From positions 1-35,847 of the forward strand of contig DVMP01000156.1 in assembly GCA_018714925.1 (NCBI GenBank): a DNA stretch of 35,847 nt. The letters are read 5' to 3'. This document shows, piece after piece, positions 1-9,270 of the stretch. The notes under the pieces were generated by a model, which was given only the letters and a program-made list of their open reading frames with translations, was not told where the DNA came from and made no database searches. Made by a program: the position numbers and the translations under genes. How positions within the stretch are numbered: the first letter of the stretch is position 1; each line of letters opens with the position of its first letter. The DNA is from Candidatus Allocopromorpha excrementigallinarum (GTDB lineage: Bacteria; Bacillota; Clostridia; Peptostreptococcales; Anaerovoracaceae).

Positions 1-181
1 CCATAACCGGTTTTCTCTCTGTATAAAGGTGCGCCATTATGGCAGTCTCATATCCCATCACCGAATCGAGAAGCTCCATGGTTCTCTGGGCGAAGGTAAA
101 GTCCACCTTGTCGTCAAACTGCAGCTTAAGGAGCTCTCTCTGAAACCTGATTACATTTATTAAAGCTTCATTGTCAAGCAC
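1..181 (-). CDS. Partial N-terminus of a protein divergent from the Fe-ADH/ALDH genes, possibly a regulator
   Basis: Minus-strand reading from a GTG at 181: (M)LDNEALINVIRFQRELLKLQFDDKVDFTFAQRTMELLDSVMGYETAIMAHLYTERKPVM..., open to the window edge. Family not identified. Confidence 0.5.
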   Translation of the reverse strand, partial: MLDNEALINVIRFQRELLKLQFDDKVDFTFAQRTMELLDSVMGYETAIMAHLYTERKPVM

Positions 182-426
182 ATGACCACCTCTTTTCTTT
201 TTTGCGGACTACATCATTAATGTTACCAAATGAAAAAATATAATACAATACGGTGACGGAAAAATCTTATACCACAAAATAGTAAATTACATTAAAGTTT
301 AACCCGATATTATTATTTACATAAATTTGTGAAAATTATAAAATTAATGTTGTGAAATTCCTGTCAGTGTTTTTGCTATATGAACTTGTAAATAAAACTT
401 CAAAGAAAAGGAGGCGCAAATAAATA

Positions 427-1599
427 ATGAGTGTTGTGAATTTTGGACAGGCCTGCCCTGTTGTGTTTGGAAGCGGAGCCCTTGAGGCTCTCCCCGAAAA
501 GGCCAGGAACCTTGGCATGAGCAAGGTTCTCCTGGTAACTGAGGCGGAGCTCATAAGCCTCGGTATTTCTTCGCGGGCAAAGGATGTTCTAGAATCAAAC
601 GGCATAAAGGTGGTTCTCTTTGATAAGGTAACCGCTGATCCAAAGGATGCTTTAATAAATGAAGGCGCGGATTTTCTCGCCTCTGTCCCTGATATTGACG
701 GAATCATCGGCTGCGGCGGAGGAAGCAGCATGGACTCCGCCAAGTGTATAGCAATGGTTAACGCCAACGGCGGAGTTATTTCAGATTACTATTACACTAA
801 TTTTAAAAAGGTTGAAAGAGGTCTGCCTGTAATACTCATACCCACAACCTCAGGCACAGGAAGCGAGACAAGCGCCTGGACTGTGGTTACAGATTCTGAG
901 ACAGGACTGAAAAACAATACATCTCTTTTCCCTGCCGATCTGGCTTTGGTGGATCCCGCTCTCACCTATACCCTTCCCGCGGGGCAGACCAGCTCCACAG
1001 GACTTGACACGCTGGCTCACGGGTTTTCAGCCATAACCGCCGACCCTTCGGATAATCCCTATATCAGACTCATGGGCTGTGAGGTTATAAAGCTGGTCTT
1101 TGAAAACCTCCCTGCCGCGGTCAATGAGCCTTCCAACAGGGATGCCAGAGAAAAAATGTCGCTCGCCGCCTGCTACGGAGGCATGATTCTCTCAGACGGT
1201 CTCGCCCTTCAGTTTGATCACTCCTTCGGCGAGGTCTTCGGAGCCAAATACCACAGGCCTCACGGCCTCTGCTGCGCATGGGGACTTCCGGGAGCCGTGG
1301 CTATGACGGCAAAATATGATCCTGAAAAAACCCGGCTTATCGCGCCTTATATGGGCGTCTGCCTTTCGGGAAATGAATCCGAAGAAGAGACAATAAAGCT
1401 TATGACCGACCGTATAGTACAGCTTATGAGAGACTGCCGCTGTCAGACTCTGAAGGAGGCCGGCTACACTCTTGATGACTGTCTTTCCCTCGCCGGCAAT
1501 ATAATGAGCAGCGGACAGTACGGAGCCTTCCCAAAGAAAAACATGAGCAGGGAAGAGGTGGAATACTATCTTAAGCTGACATATGAAGCATACCAGTAA
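427..1599 (+). CDS. Iron-containing (type III) alcohol dehydrogenase
   Basis: 390 aa; GCGGGSSMDSAK nucleotide-binding motif, IPTTSGTGSETS, metal-ligand region FDHSFGEVFGAKYHRPHG; RBS aaaggagg upstream. Confidence 0.93.
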   Translation: MSVVNFGQACPVVFGSGALEALPEKARNLGMSKVLLVTEAELISLGISSRAKDVLESNGIKVVLFDKVTADPKDALINEGADFLASVPDIDGIIGCGGGSSMDSAKCIAMVNANGGVISDYYYTNFKKVERGLPVILIPTTSGTGSETSAWTVVTDSETGLKNNTSLFPADLALVDPALTYTLPAGQTSSTGLDTLAHGFSAITADPSDNPYIRLMGCEVIKLVFENLPAAVNEPSNRDAREKMSLAACYGGMILSDGLALQFDHSFGEVFGAKYHRPHGLCCAWGLPGAVAMTAKYDPEKTRLIAPYMGVCLSGNESEEETIKLMTDRIVQLMRDCRCQTLKEAGYTLDDCLSLAGNIMSSGQYGAFPKKNMSREEVEYYLKLTYEAYQ

Positions 1600-1613
1600 A
1601 AGGAGGCAGATTT

Positions 1614-3056
1614 ATGGAAATAAAAAAAGTGGAATACAGACCGCTGTTTATTAACGGCAAATGGGTAGAACCGAAATCAGGCATGAAAAAGGATGTTATA
1701 TGTCCTGCCACAGGCCAGGTAATCGGTCAGTACGCTCTAGCGGGAGAGGAAGACGTTGCGGATGCCATTGAGGCCGCTCAGAAGGCTTACGATGACTTCT
1801 GGCGCGGAACTACTCCGGCAGAGCGATCATCCCTTCTTCTGAAGCTGGCAGAGGTAAGCGATGATCATGTAGAGGAACTGGCTTATCTCGAATCAATTGA
1901 CGCGGGAAAGCCTATCTCCGTAGCCCGTGGAGAGGCTGCCTTTTTCAGTGAAATCCTCAGATATTTCGCCGGCATATGCCGAATGCCTGAAGGTCAGTCC
2001 GCCCAGGAATACAATCCCGGAGTTATGAGCCTTATCAGAAGGGAACCGCTTGGAGTAACTGCCGGAATCACTCCATGGAACTATCCTTACGATATTCTCG
2101 GCTGGAAGCTGGGACCGGCTCTCGGAGCGGGAAACACTTCGGTAATAAAGCCTGCTTCCGATACTCCTCTGACTACTCTTTACTTCGCGGAAATTACAAA
2201 GGACATACTTCCGCCGGGAGTGCTCAACGTTGTTACAGGCTCGGGAGGCGTTGTTGGAGAAGCCATCTGCTCAAATCCCCATGTGAAGCTTATTTCCATG
2301 ACAGGCAGCAATGAAACGGGAAAGCACATAGCGCAGGTCGCCGGAAAGCAGCTTAAAAGAGTTCACCTTGAGCTGGGAGGAAAGGCCCCTGTAGTCGTTT
2401 TCAAGGATGCGGACCTTGACGCCCTCCAGGAAACTCTCCGTGATATCTCCTTCAGGAACGCCGGCCAGAACTGCGGACACGCCTGCCGCGTCATAGCTGA
2501 GGCAGGCATATATGAGGAAGTGGTTGAGCGAATGGTTAAAATCGCTCAGTCCCTGAAGGTGGGAGATATCACCGATCCTTCAACTGAAATGGGTCCTCTC
2601 ATCAGCGAGTCTCACAGACAGGCTGTAGACGGCTTTGTTAAGAGAGCTGTTTCCGCGGGAGCTGCTATAAGAACGGGAGGAGAATCCATAGAAGGCAGCG
2701 GCTTTTATTACAGGCCTACCATTATAACCGACTGTAATCAAAAGGATGAGATCATCCAGGAGGAGGTATTCGGTCCTGTTGTCACTGTTCAGAGGTTTAC
2801 CACTGAAGAAGAGGCCCTTTACATGGCCAATGATGTTTCCTACGGCCTCAGCGGCTCAGTATGGACCTCTGATGTAAAGAGAGCCATGAACTTCGCGTGC
2901 GGCCTTGAGTACGGCACTGTAGGAGTGAACTCCCATTCCTATCAGGCTCTTGAAATGCCTTGGGGAGGCTTTAAGGACAGCGGCACAGGCGCCGACATGT
3001 CCCCTTACTCCATAGAGGAATACACTAAAATAAAGCATATCGCCATTACGCTATAA
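1614..3056 (+). CDS. Aldehyde dehydrogenase, betaine-aldehyde dehydrogenase-like
   Basis: 480 aa; ITPWNYP, LELGGKAPVVVFKDADLD, catalytic Cys in FRNAGQNCGHACRV, EEVFGPVV, PWGGFKDSG; RBS aaaggagg, 14 nt after the Fe-ADH stop. Confidence 0.93.
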   Translation: MEIKKVEYRPLFINGKWVEPKSGMKKDVICPATGQVIGQYALAGEEDVADAIEAAQKAYDDFWRGTTPAERSSLLLKLAEVSDDHVEELAYLESIDAGKPISVARGEAAFFSEILRYFAGICRMPEGQSAQEYNPGVMSLIRREPLGVTAGITPWNYPYDILGWKLGPALGAGNTSVIKPASDTPLTTLYFAEITKDILPPGVLNVVTGSGGVVGEAICSNPHVKLISMTGSNETGKHIAQVAGKQLKRVHLELGGKAPVVVFKDADLDALQETLRDISFRNAGQNCGHACRVIAEAGIYEEVVERMVKIAQSLKVGDITDPSTEMGPLISESHRQAVDGFVKRAVSAGAAIRTGGESIEGSGFYYRPTIITDCNQKDEIIQEEVFGPVVTVQRFTTEEEALYMANDVSYGLSGSVWTSDVKRAMNFACGLEYGTVGVNSHSYQALEMPWGGFKDSGTGADMSPYSIEEYTKIKHIAITL

Positions 3057-3143
3057 GCCCTGATCTTATTGACATTTACAAACTCCTTAAAAATCAAAGG
3101 CATCCCCATTAATCCAATGCCGGATAAGAATATTTTTATGCAG

Positions 3144-3183
3144 AGGTACGGTGTAACTCAGTAAAATGGATTACACCGTACCT
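3144..3183. terminator. Hairpin between convergent genes, probable bidirectional terminator
   Basis: Perfect 13-bp inverted repeat AGGTACGGTGTAA (3144-3156) / TTACACCGTACCT (3171-3183) between the ALDH (+) and esterase (-) genes. Confidence 0.65.
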
Positions 3184-3194
3184 TAAATCTGATT

Positions 3195-4241
3195 TTATTC
3201 CTGCATCTGCCGTTCCCAGAAGGATACGGCGTGATCTATCCATCCTTCAGCAGGGGTTCCTTCTCCCAGTCCAAAGCCATGAGGCAGCCCGTCAAAGACT
3301 TCAATCTCGGCATCTGTACCGTTTTCCTGAATGCGCCGCACCCGCCTCTCCATAGTCCGGTAGGAGGCGATACCGTCGCCGGTGCCTACGCAGCAGTATG
3401 TCGGCGGTTCATTCCCGGTTACTTCAGACATGCCGGTGTACTGCATAACAACTGCTGCCGGGCGGGGATATACACCCTCGCCAAAGGTCTCTGTCCCGTA
3501 AGTGCCAAGCCAGGCAGCCATCCTCGCGCCTGCGGAGCCTCCCTAAAGAGAATAACCGGTCATGTCAATGTCCAGTGTATCGGCATTCTCATAGAGGAAC
3601 GCAATGGCACGGGCAAGATCCTCACAGGCAGTATCCGCTCCCGGCCGGTAAATCAGGGCAAATGCATTATACCCTTTCTTTGACAGCTCCAGGGCATGGG
3701 GAAAACTGTCCTGCATTGCCCCCACATATACGAATCCGCCTCCTGCGCTGCAGACAGCGGTCTTACCTCCCGGCTCTCCCCGAAAGAAGAACAGACCGGT
3801 GTTCTCCTTATCCGGATCGGCTGCCTTTTCTTCCTCCGTGTAAATATCATAAAACACCCGGCTGCCCGCCGCAGCCTGTTCGCCCAGATAATTGACAATT
3901 TCAACCGTTTTATCCGGATTGACATAGTTGTACCAGGTCAGAAGATCACCTGCGTCTTCCAGCGTAAGGCCATCGCTGATGCTCCGGTCAACCGGAAACA
4001 TCAGCCTCCCGTAGTCTTCGAACACCGGATTTTGGATAACCTCCCGCACTTTCGTGCCGCGGCTGACTGCGGTAAAAGTCTTCGGCTCCTTGTCTGATTC
4101 TGCCTGAGCCCTATGGCTGTCATTTCCGGAGGAGGATTGCGCCGTCGTGGATATATCCCTTCCGCATCCGCTTAAAACACAAATTAAAATAAAAAACGAA
4201 AGCATCGTGCATATCATTTTCAATGGATTGGATCCTCTCAT
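3195..4241 (-). pseudogene. Lipoprotein alpha/beta hydrolase (acetyl-esterase-like) interrupted by one in-frame TAG
   Basis: ORFs 3543-4241 and 3195-3521 are in the same frame: ...DIDMTGYSL*GGSAGARMAAWLGTYG... The TAG precedes the GGSAG nucleophile elbow. N-terminal lipobox LSGC. Confidence 0.82.
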
Positions 4242-5236
4242 TGCGATGATGTCTCCTCTCTGAAGAAATCCTGCAAAGCATAGTATATATACCGCTCGCA
4301 GGCATCAATGTCGTGCCTTCCGCCCCGGATAACGGCGTAGTGAAGATTCTCCGGAGTAAAGGCGCTGCGTGTAAACATCTCCTGTATCTGGCTGTCCGTC
4401 TGATCCCAGATAGGGTCATCTGTTCCGATGCCCTGATAAATACGGAAATCGCCTTCCCCATAACCGCCTTCGGAAAGTATATTCTCCAGGTAGTCCACTG
4501 TTTCCACCGGATAATACCTGCCTCCGTAGGTCCCCATAATCCAGCAGTCGCCGCTCATGGGCAGGAAGTATTGTATGTAATCCAGGTTATAAATAAATTG
4601 ATACCAGGTTGTAACCGCTCCCAGGGAAAACCCGCCAAAAGCCCGATGCTCTCTCGACGCCTGAAAGGCCTCCGGCGTAGCGGCCTCCGCATAGGTATGG
4701 TAACGGCTTTCGATGTAAGGCATCAGGTTTTCCCGCAGATCATTGTGAAATACAGACAGCTCCTCCACTGATCTGGAAAAGCTCTGGGACTGGTTCCTGG
4801 CATCAAAGGTGGCGCAGACCACGATCAGAGGCGGGATGTCCCCCTTTTCAATCATGTGGTCCAGCATGGGGACGATCCCGCTGCGGGAAGCATCAAAGAA
4901 ATCTCCCGCTGTCATGGTCCAGCCGTGCATCAAATAGAGGATATCATATCGCGTATCCTGATCTGTCTCATCGTAACCATAGGGCAGATAGACATAGGCA
5001 GTCTTTTGAATAGCGGGCTGTGAAGCCTCCGTATAGTCCCGGCTGTCATAGGTAACCTCTATTACCTGTCCGCCATGACGGGAGGCGGTAAAATATTCCT
5101 CCGGCACCGGGCCGATATACTCTGTCTGCTCCTGTTCTGTATTCTCAGTTTCCTGTGTCTGTCTCTCCTGACCGCAGCCTGCCATACAGAAAACAAGCAG
5201 TAACATAAGAGGAAAAATCAGAATATTTCTCTTCAT
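4238..5236 (-). CDS. Secreted lipoprotein esterase (esterase D/feruloyl-esterase-like fold)
   Basis: Lipoprotein signal MKRNILIFPLMLLLVFCMAGCGQE; DILYLMHGW, FGGFSLGAVTTW nucleophile elbow, GGRHDID. ATGA overlap with the next esterase (4238-4241). Confidence 0.85.
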   Translation of the reverse strand: MKRNILIFPLMLLLVFCMAGCGQERQTQETENTEQEQTEYIGPVPEEYFTASRHGGQVIEVTYDSRDYTEASQPAIQKTAYVYLPYGYDETDQDTRYDILYLMHGWTMTAGDFFDASRSGIVPMLDHMIEKGDIPPLIVVCATFDARNQSQSFSRSVEELSVFHNDLRENLMPYIESRYHTYAEAATPEAFQASREHRAFGGFSLGAVTTWYQFIYNLDYIQYFLPMSGDCWIMGTYGGRYYPVETVDYLENILSEGGYGEGDFRIYQGIGTDDPIWDQTDSQIQEMFTRSAFTPENLHYAVIRGGRHDIDACERYIYYALQDFFREETSSQ

Positions 5237-5288
5237 AGAGCACCTCCCTTCAGTAAAGAATAAACGCCTGAACCTCTGTCAGCGGCTG

Positions 5289-6155
5289 TTACTCATGGAT
5301 ATTCATACCGCAGAGCGCCTTAACAAAGCCGGGATCATCATGGTTTACGATTTCGCTGTGACCAAGATCCTTGGAAGCGATCCTCTCCATTTCCTCATCA
5401 GTCAGCCGGAAATCCCAGATGTCGATATTCTGCTCCATTCGCTCCACATGGACCGATTTTGGAATGATAGAAACGCCGCGCTGGGCATTCCAGCGGAGCG
5501 CCACCTGAGCCGCGCTCTTTCCGTACTTTTTACCGATCTCAGTCAGCTCCGGATCGGTGAAAATACCGTGCTTCCCTTCGGCCAGCGGTCCCCAGGCCTG
5601 AGGCACCACACCGTAAGCTCTCATGTTTTCAACAGCTTTTTCCTGGACAAAGAAAGGATGCAGCTCCACCTGGTTGACAGCCGGGATGATTTCCACATTT
5701 TCGCAGAGGTTGGCCAGAATTGCCGGATAGAAGTTGGCCACTCCAATGGCCTTCGTCAATCCATCCCTGTATGCCTTCTCAATCCCGCGGTACGCCGCAA
5801 AGTAATCTCCCATAGGCTGATGAAGCAGCACAAGATCCACATAGTCCATATTAAGCTTTTTCAGGGAAGCCTTCACCGCCTCATAAGCCGTCTCCTCTGT
5901 TTTCTGATCCTGTACCCATACCTTGGTGGTGATAAACAGCTCTTCTCTTGTTGTCAGGCCGTCCGCGATGGCGCGGGCAACACCCTTGCCCAGAGCTTCT
6001 TCATTCATGTAGGCAGCCGCTGTATCCAGCAGACGATAGCCGGTCTTAACGGCGTCATAGACCACCTGCTCACATTGAGCGGGGTCGGGAATCTGAAATA
6101 CGCCAAATCCCTCCAGCGGCATCCTTGCACCTGTGTTCAATGTTATGAATTCCAT
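5289..6155 (-). CDS. Aldo/keto reductase
   Basis: 288 aa; RLLDTAAAYMNEEALG, DLVLLHQP, NQVELHPFF, SIIPKSVHVERMEQN. Confidence 0.94.
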   Translation of the reverse strand: MEFITLNTGARMPLEGFGVFQIPDPAQCEQVVYDAVKTGYRLLDTAAAYMNEEALGKGVARAIADGLTTREELFITTKVWVQDQKTEETAYEAVKASLKKLNMDYVDLVLLHQPMGDYFAAYRGIEKAYRDGLTKAIGVANFYPAILANLCENVEIIPAVNQVELHPFFVQEKAVENMRAYGVVPQAWGPLAEGKHGIFTDPELTEIGKKYGKSAAQVALRWNAQRGVSIIPKSVHVERMEQNIDIWDFRLTDEEMERIASKDLGHSEIVNHDDPGFVKALCGMNIHE

Positions 6156-6236
6156 AAGCTTACCTCCTCTTTTTTAATTATCGTTTCGTTGATTTCTATT
6201 GCAAATCATGGCTGCCGGCCTCGGCGGCCATGAGCT

Positions 6237-6792
6237 TTACCGGCTTTTACTTACGGCATCGTTTTCCCACTGATTATTTGCTTCCACAATCTCACAAAGG
6301 CTGATATTCTCGTTTCGGTATCTGGCGTTGGGGTTTTTCTCCGGGATTTTCAAACGAATCGCCATCATCGGACAGGAATGGATACAGGCCATACAGCTGA
6401 TACAGCCATCACTGTTCCGGATACTCCTTTGTCCATCCAAATGAAAACATTTTTTCGGACAGACCCTCGCGCATATCCCGCAGCCGATACATTCCTCCGT
6501 AATCTCATAAAGGTCATGGCCGGCCAGGGGACCCATCCGGGCGATACAGTCCAGAAACGCCCTGTGCACATTCCGGTTATTTTCTGTGACCGGGGAAAAA
6601 TAGACTTTCTTCTGGTCAATGTCTGACCGGATGCGGCATTTCATGGCCGAATATGGGACACACGATACCGATTCTGTCTGCGGTATATATCTTTTTTCGG
6701 TCATGGACTGCCTGTGCAATGCTTATTCTGTTATCATCCATCTGCTTTGCTGCATACAGACTGTTTCCCGTTGCGGTAAAATAGAATATCAT
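6237..6792 (-). pseudogene. Flavodoxin-ferredoxin fusion (EFR1-type) with a frameshifting internal deletion
   Basis: ATG at 6792 gives MIFYFTATGNSLYAAKQMDDNRISIAQAVHDRKKIYTADRIGIVCPIFGHEMPHPVRH* (6616-6792). ORF 6237-6719 in another frame holds the C-terminal 2x[4Fe-4S] ferredoxin CIGCGICARVCP / CISCMACIHSCP. Most of the flavodoxin domain is missing. Confidence 0.75.
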
Positions 6793-6988
6793 TTTATCTC
6801 CCGCTCCCTTTCATCCTGAGCCTCTAACCGTTAATTGAAAATTCGGCATCAATCTGCTATAATCAGTTTTAATAGTATAAGGCTATGTTTCTTGCTGTTC
6901 TAACTTGATTATAAAAGCTTTAGGCGAAAAGTACACTGCCAATAGAGAATACTGCTATCAGTTTTATTTATACCGGGAGATGAATTAT

Positions 6989-7828
6989 ATGGTTGAGCTT
7001 TACCAATTACGCCAATTTGCGGCATTTGCAAGCGCCGGAACACTTCTGGAGGCTGCGGAGGCTTTGCATCTTTCCCAGCCCGCGCTGAGCAGAAACATGA
7101 AAAAGCTTGAGGATGAGCTGGGGATTTCTCTGTTTATCCGCAGAAAAAACAGACTCGAATTAAATGAAAACGGGAAATATGTATTAACCCTTGTCAGGGA
7201 ATTGCTCGCGGATGCAGATGCTCTTGTTGAAAAGGCACAGAACTACGACCGAAAAAATCGGACGATTTCTTTTGGAGTCTGTTCACCGGCGCCCGGCTGG
7301 TTAATTTCACCGCTGCTCGGAAGCCTGTATCCCAGCAAAATGCTTCAGACAGAAACCGCGGAAGAAAAGGTGCTTTTATCCGGCCTTGAAAAGGGAACCT
7401 ATCAGTTAATTGCTCTTTCACACATGCCGGAAGGCGAACAGTACCATGCAAAAGTATGCGGCAGAGAATCTCTGATGTTTGCCTTACCGAAGGGCCATCG
7501 CTTTGCCCGGCGAAAAAGCCTTTCCTTTGCGGAAATGGACGGGGAAAATATGATTTTAATGAACGATATAGGCTTTTGGGATTTTGTCCGCACCGAGAAA
7601 ATGCCCAACTCACGCTTCTTAACGCAAAGCGACCGTTTCAGCTTCAGTGAACTGGTGCGTTCTTCCTCTTTGCCGTCTTTTACCACGGATCTGGCAAAAA
7701 AGTATTTTGAAACAGAAGACCTTCGGGTTGAAGTGCCTGTCTCTGACCCGGAAGCAAGTGTAACCTACTGTCTCATATGTTTAAAAAGCTCCCTGAAGGA
7801 ATTCCGCGCGTTATTTTCCGCCCTTTGA
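6989..7828 (+). CDS. LysR-family transcriptional regulator
   Basis: N-terminal wHTH MVELYQLRQFAAFASAGTLLEAAEALHLSQPALSRNMKKLEDELGISLFIR; start moved to 6989 within ORF 6905-7828. Confidence 0.9.
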   Translation: MVELYQLRQFAAFASAGTLLEAAEALHLSQPALSRNMKKLEDELGISLFIRRKNRLELNENGKYVLTLVRELLADADALVEKAQNYDRKNRTISFGVCSPAPGWLISPLLGSLYPSKMLQTETAEEKVLLSGLEKGTYQLIALSHMPEGEQYHAKVCGRESLMFALPKGHRFARRKSLSFAEMDGENMILMNDIGFWDFVRTEKMPNSRFLTQSDRFSFSELVRSSSLPSFTTDLAKKYFETEDLRVEVPVSDPEASVTYCLICLKSSLKEFRALFSAL

Positions 7829-8065
7829 CTAACAGCTTTTCAGCCGCTTTGCCCCGCAGCGGAAGCCGTACTGCGCACTGCGCGGGGAATTATCAGGAGC
7901 GTGAATGTGCCGTTTTATTTTCGCCACAGAAAAAGACAGCGTAAAAAGCATTTCTGTCTTCTTCGCTGTCCTTTCGCCTCCGCAACGCCCATAAGCTGTA
8001 TTCAATGTTGATTTCAGATTACCGCCATATGCGGCGTCAGCATTCAGGCTGCCCTTTATTTCCCT

Positions 8066-8470
8066 CTATTCTTCAAAGAGCGAGGCTATGTTGTTGCGTT
8101 TGAATTCCTTTTTAAGCATGGACTGCATTCCGGCAAATGCTTTGTGCCAGCAGCATCCCTCATCGTTATGACTGCACCGGTATCCCGGCTTCATGCACTC
8201 TATTACGAGAAATGTGTTTTCAAAGGCGCTGATAACGTCGTACAGTGTAAGTTTGCTGCAGTCCGCTGCCAGCGAATAGCCTCCGTTTGCTCCCCTTTTT
8301 ATTTTTAATATCCCCTTTCCTTCAAGCTTTTTCAGTATTCTGTAGATAAACGGAGAAGGAATATTCTGCCTTTTGGCTATTTCCGCGGCAGGCAGAGGGC
8401 TTTCCTGATAAAGTTCGTACAATATGCCTACAGCATATTCCACTTCTTTTATTATAAGAATCCTTCTCAC
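8066..8470 (-). CDS. Rrf2-family transcriptional regulator
   Basis: wHTH AAEIAKRQNIPSPFIYRILKKLEGKGILKIKRGANGGYSLA followed by a Cys-rich region (ECMKPGYRCSHNDEGCCW). Confidence 0.9.
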   Translation of the reverse strand: MRRILIIKEVEYAVGILYELYQESPLPAAEIAKRQNIPSPFIYRILKKLEGKGILKIKRGANGGYSLAADCSKLTLYDVISAFENTFLVIECMKPGYRCSHNDEGCCWHKAFAGMQSMLKKEFKRNNIASLFEE

Positions 8471-8570
8471 CTCCTCTGCTGAATTTGCCTTGGTTAAATT
8501 AAATATATCATAGTGTACTTATTTTGTCAAGTATCCCTTCGCGGCAAATCTCAGGCGCGGCTTTATAACA

Positions 8571-8636
8571 AAAAAAGGGAGAAGCAGCCTGTGCCGGCAT
8601 ATGACGTATTATATCCGTACAGGTTTTCTCCCTTTG
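8571..8636 (-). terminator. Intrinsic terminator downstream of the leu operon/nitroreductase
   Basis: Stem AAAGGGAGAA (8574-8583) / TTCTCCCTTT (8626-8635) plus inner CCTGT (8588-8592) / ACAGG (8619-8623); minus strand ends in a T-run (TTTTTTTGTT). Confidence 0.7.
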
Positions 8637-8679
8637 CATCCTTTATGTTACATCTGTTATGGCAAATTATCGAAGCGTA

Positions 8680-9201
8680 TCAGTCTATGTAAAATACACG
8701 ACCCTTTTTTCTGGCGGGAGGCGGCGGATAGTCTCCGTCCGCATATCCCAGAATACAGTGTCCTATACCCTCGTAATCTCCCTCAATCCCCAGGGATTCG
8801 AGAATTTCCTTTCCTTCCGGCAGCTGAAACTCCTCCTTTGCCCTGTGTATCCAGCAGCTTCCTATTCCCAGCTCGTGAGCAGCCAGCATCATGTTTCCTA
8901 TAACCAGGCTGCCGTCGTATATATACGTGCCTCTTGACCTGTCGGCGAGAACCGCCAGGACTACAGGCGCGCCGTAAAAAGGATCTCCGTCGGTTCCCAT
9001 AATCTGCGCGTTAAGCCTGGAAAGCCTGTCTCTCACCTCTTTGTTGGTGACGGCGATTATTATGGGGCACTGCATGCCTCTTCCGCTGGCAGCGTAGGTG
9101 CCGGCTCTTATTATTTTGTCTATGATTTCCTTTGGCACCATATCCGGTTTGTATTTTCTTATGCTTCTCCTGGTTTCTATTTTCTGAAGAAGGTCGCTCA
9201 T
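8680..9201 (-). CDS. Nitroreductase family protein
   Basis: 173 aa; ETRRSIRKYKPD, AGTYAASGRGMQCP, AAHELGIGSCWIHRAKEEF. Confidence 0.92.
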   Translation of the reverse strand: MSDLLQKIETRRSIRKYKPDMVPKEIIDKIIRAGTYAASGRGMQCPIIIAVTNKEVRDRLSRLNAQIMGTDGDPFYGAPVVLAVLADRSRGTYIYDGSLVIGNMMLAAHELGIGSCWIHRAKEEFQLPEGKEILESLGIEGDYEGIGHCILGYADGDYPPPPARKKGRVFYID

Positions 9202-9270
9202 TTTATCTTCTCCTTTCCTTTCAAAAACCCGCGTCGGGCAGGTGTCCCGGTCCGCGGCGGCAGATTTCTC

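Noticed and set aside
3543-3545. TAG as a recoded sense codon (pyrrolysine-like)
   Set aside because: TAG serves as the normal stop of other genes here (leuB, iorA), and no pyl genes or downstream element were seen; nonsense mutation is simpler.
5295-6233. 312-aa plus-strand ORF opposite the aldo/keto reductase
   Set aside because: The aldo/keto reductase on the minus strand is clear; no domain in the antisense product.
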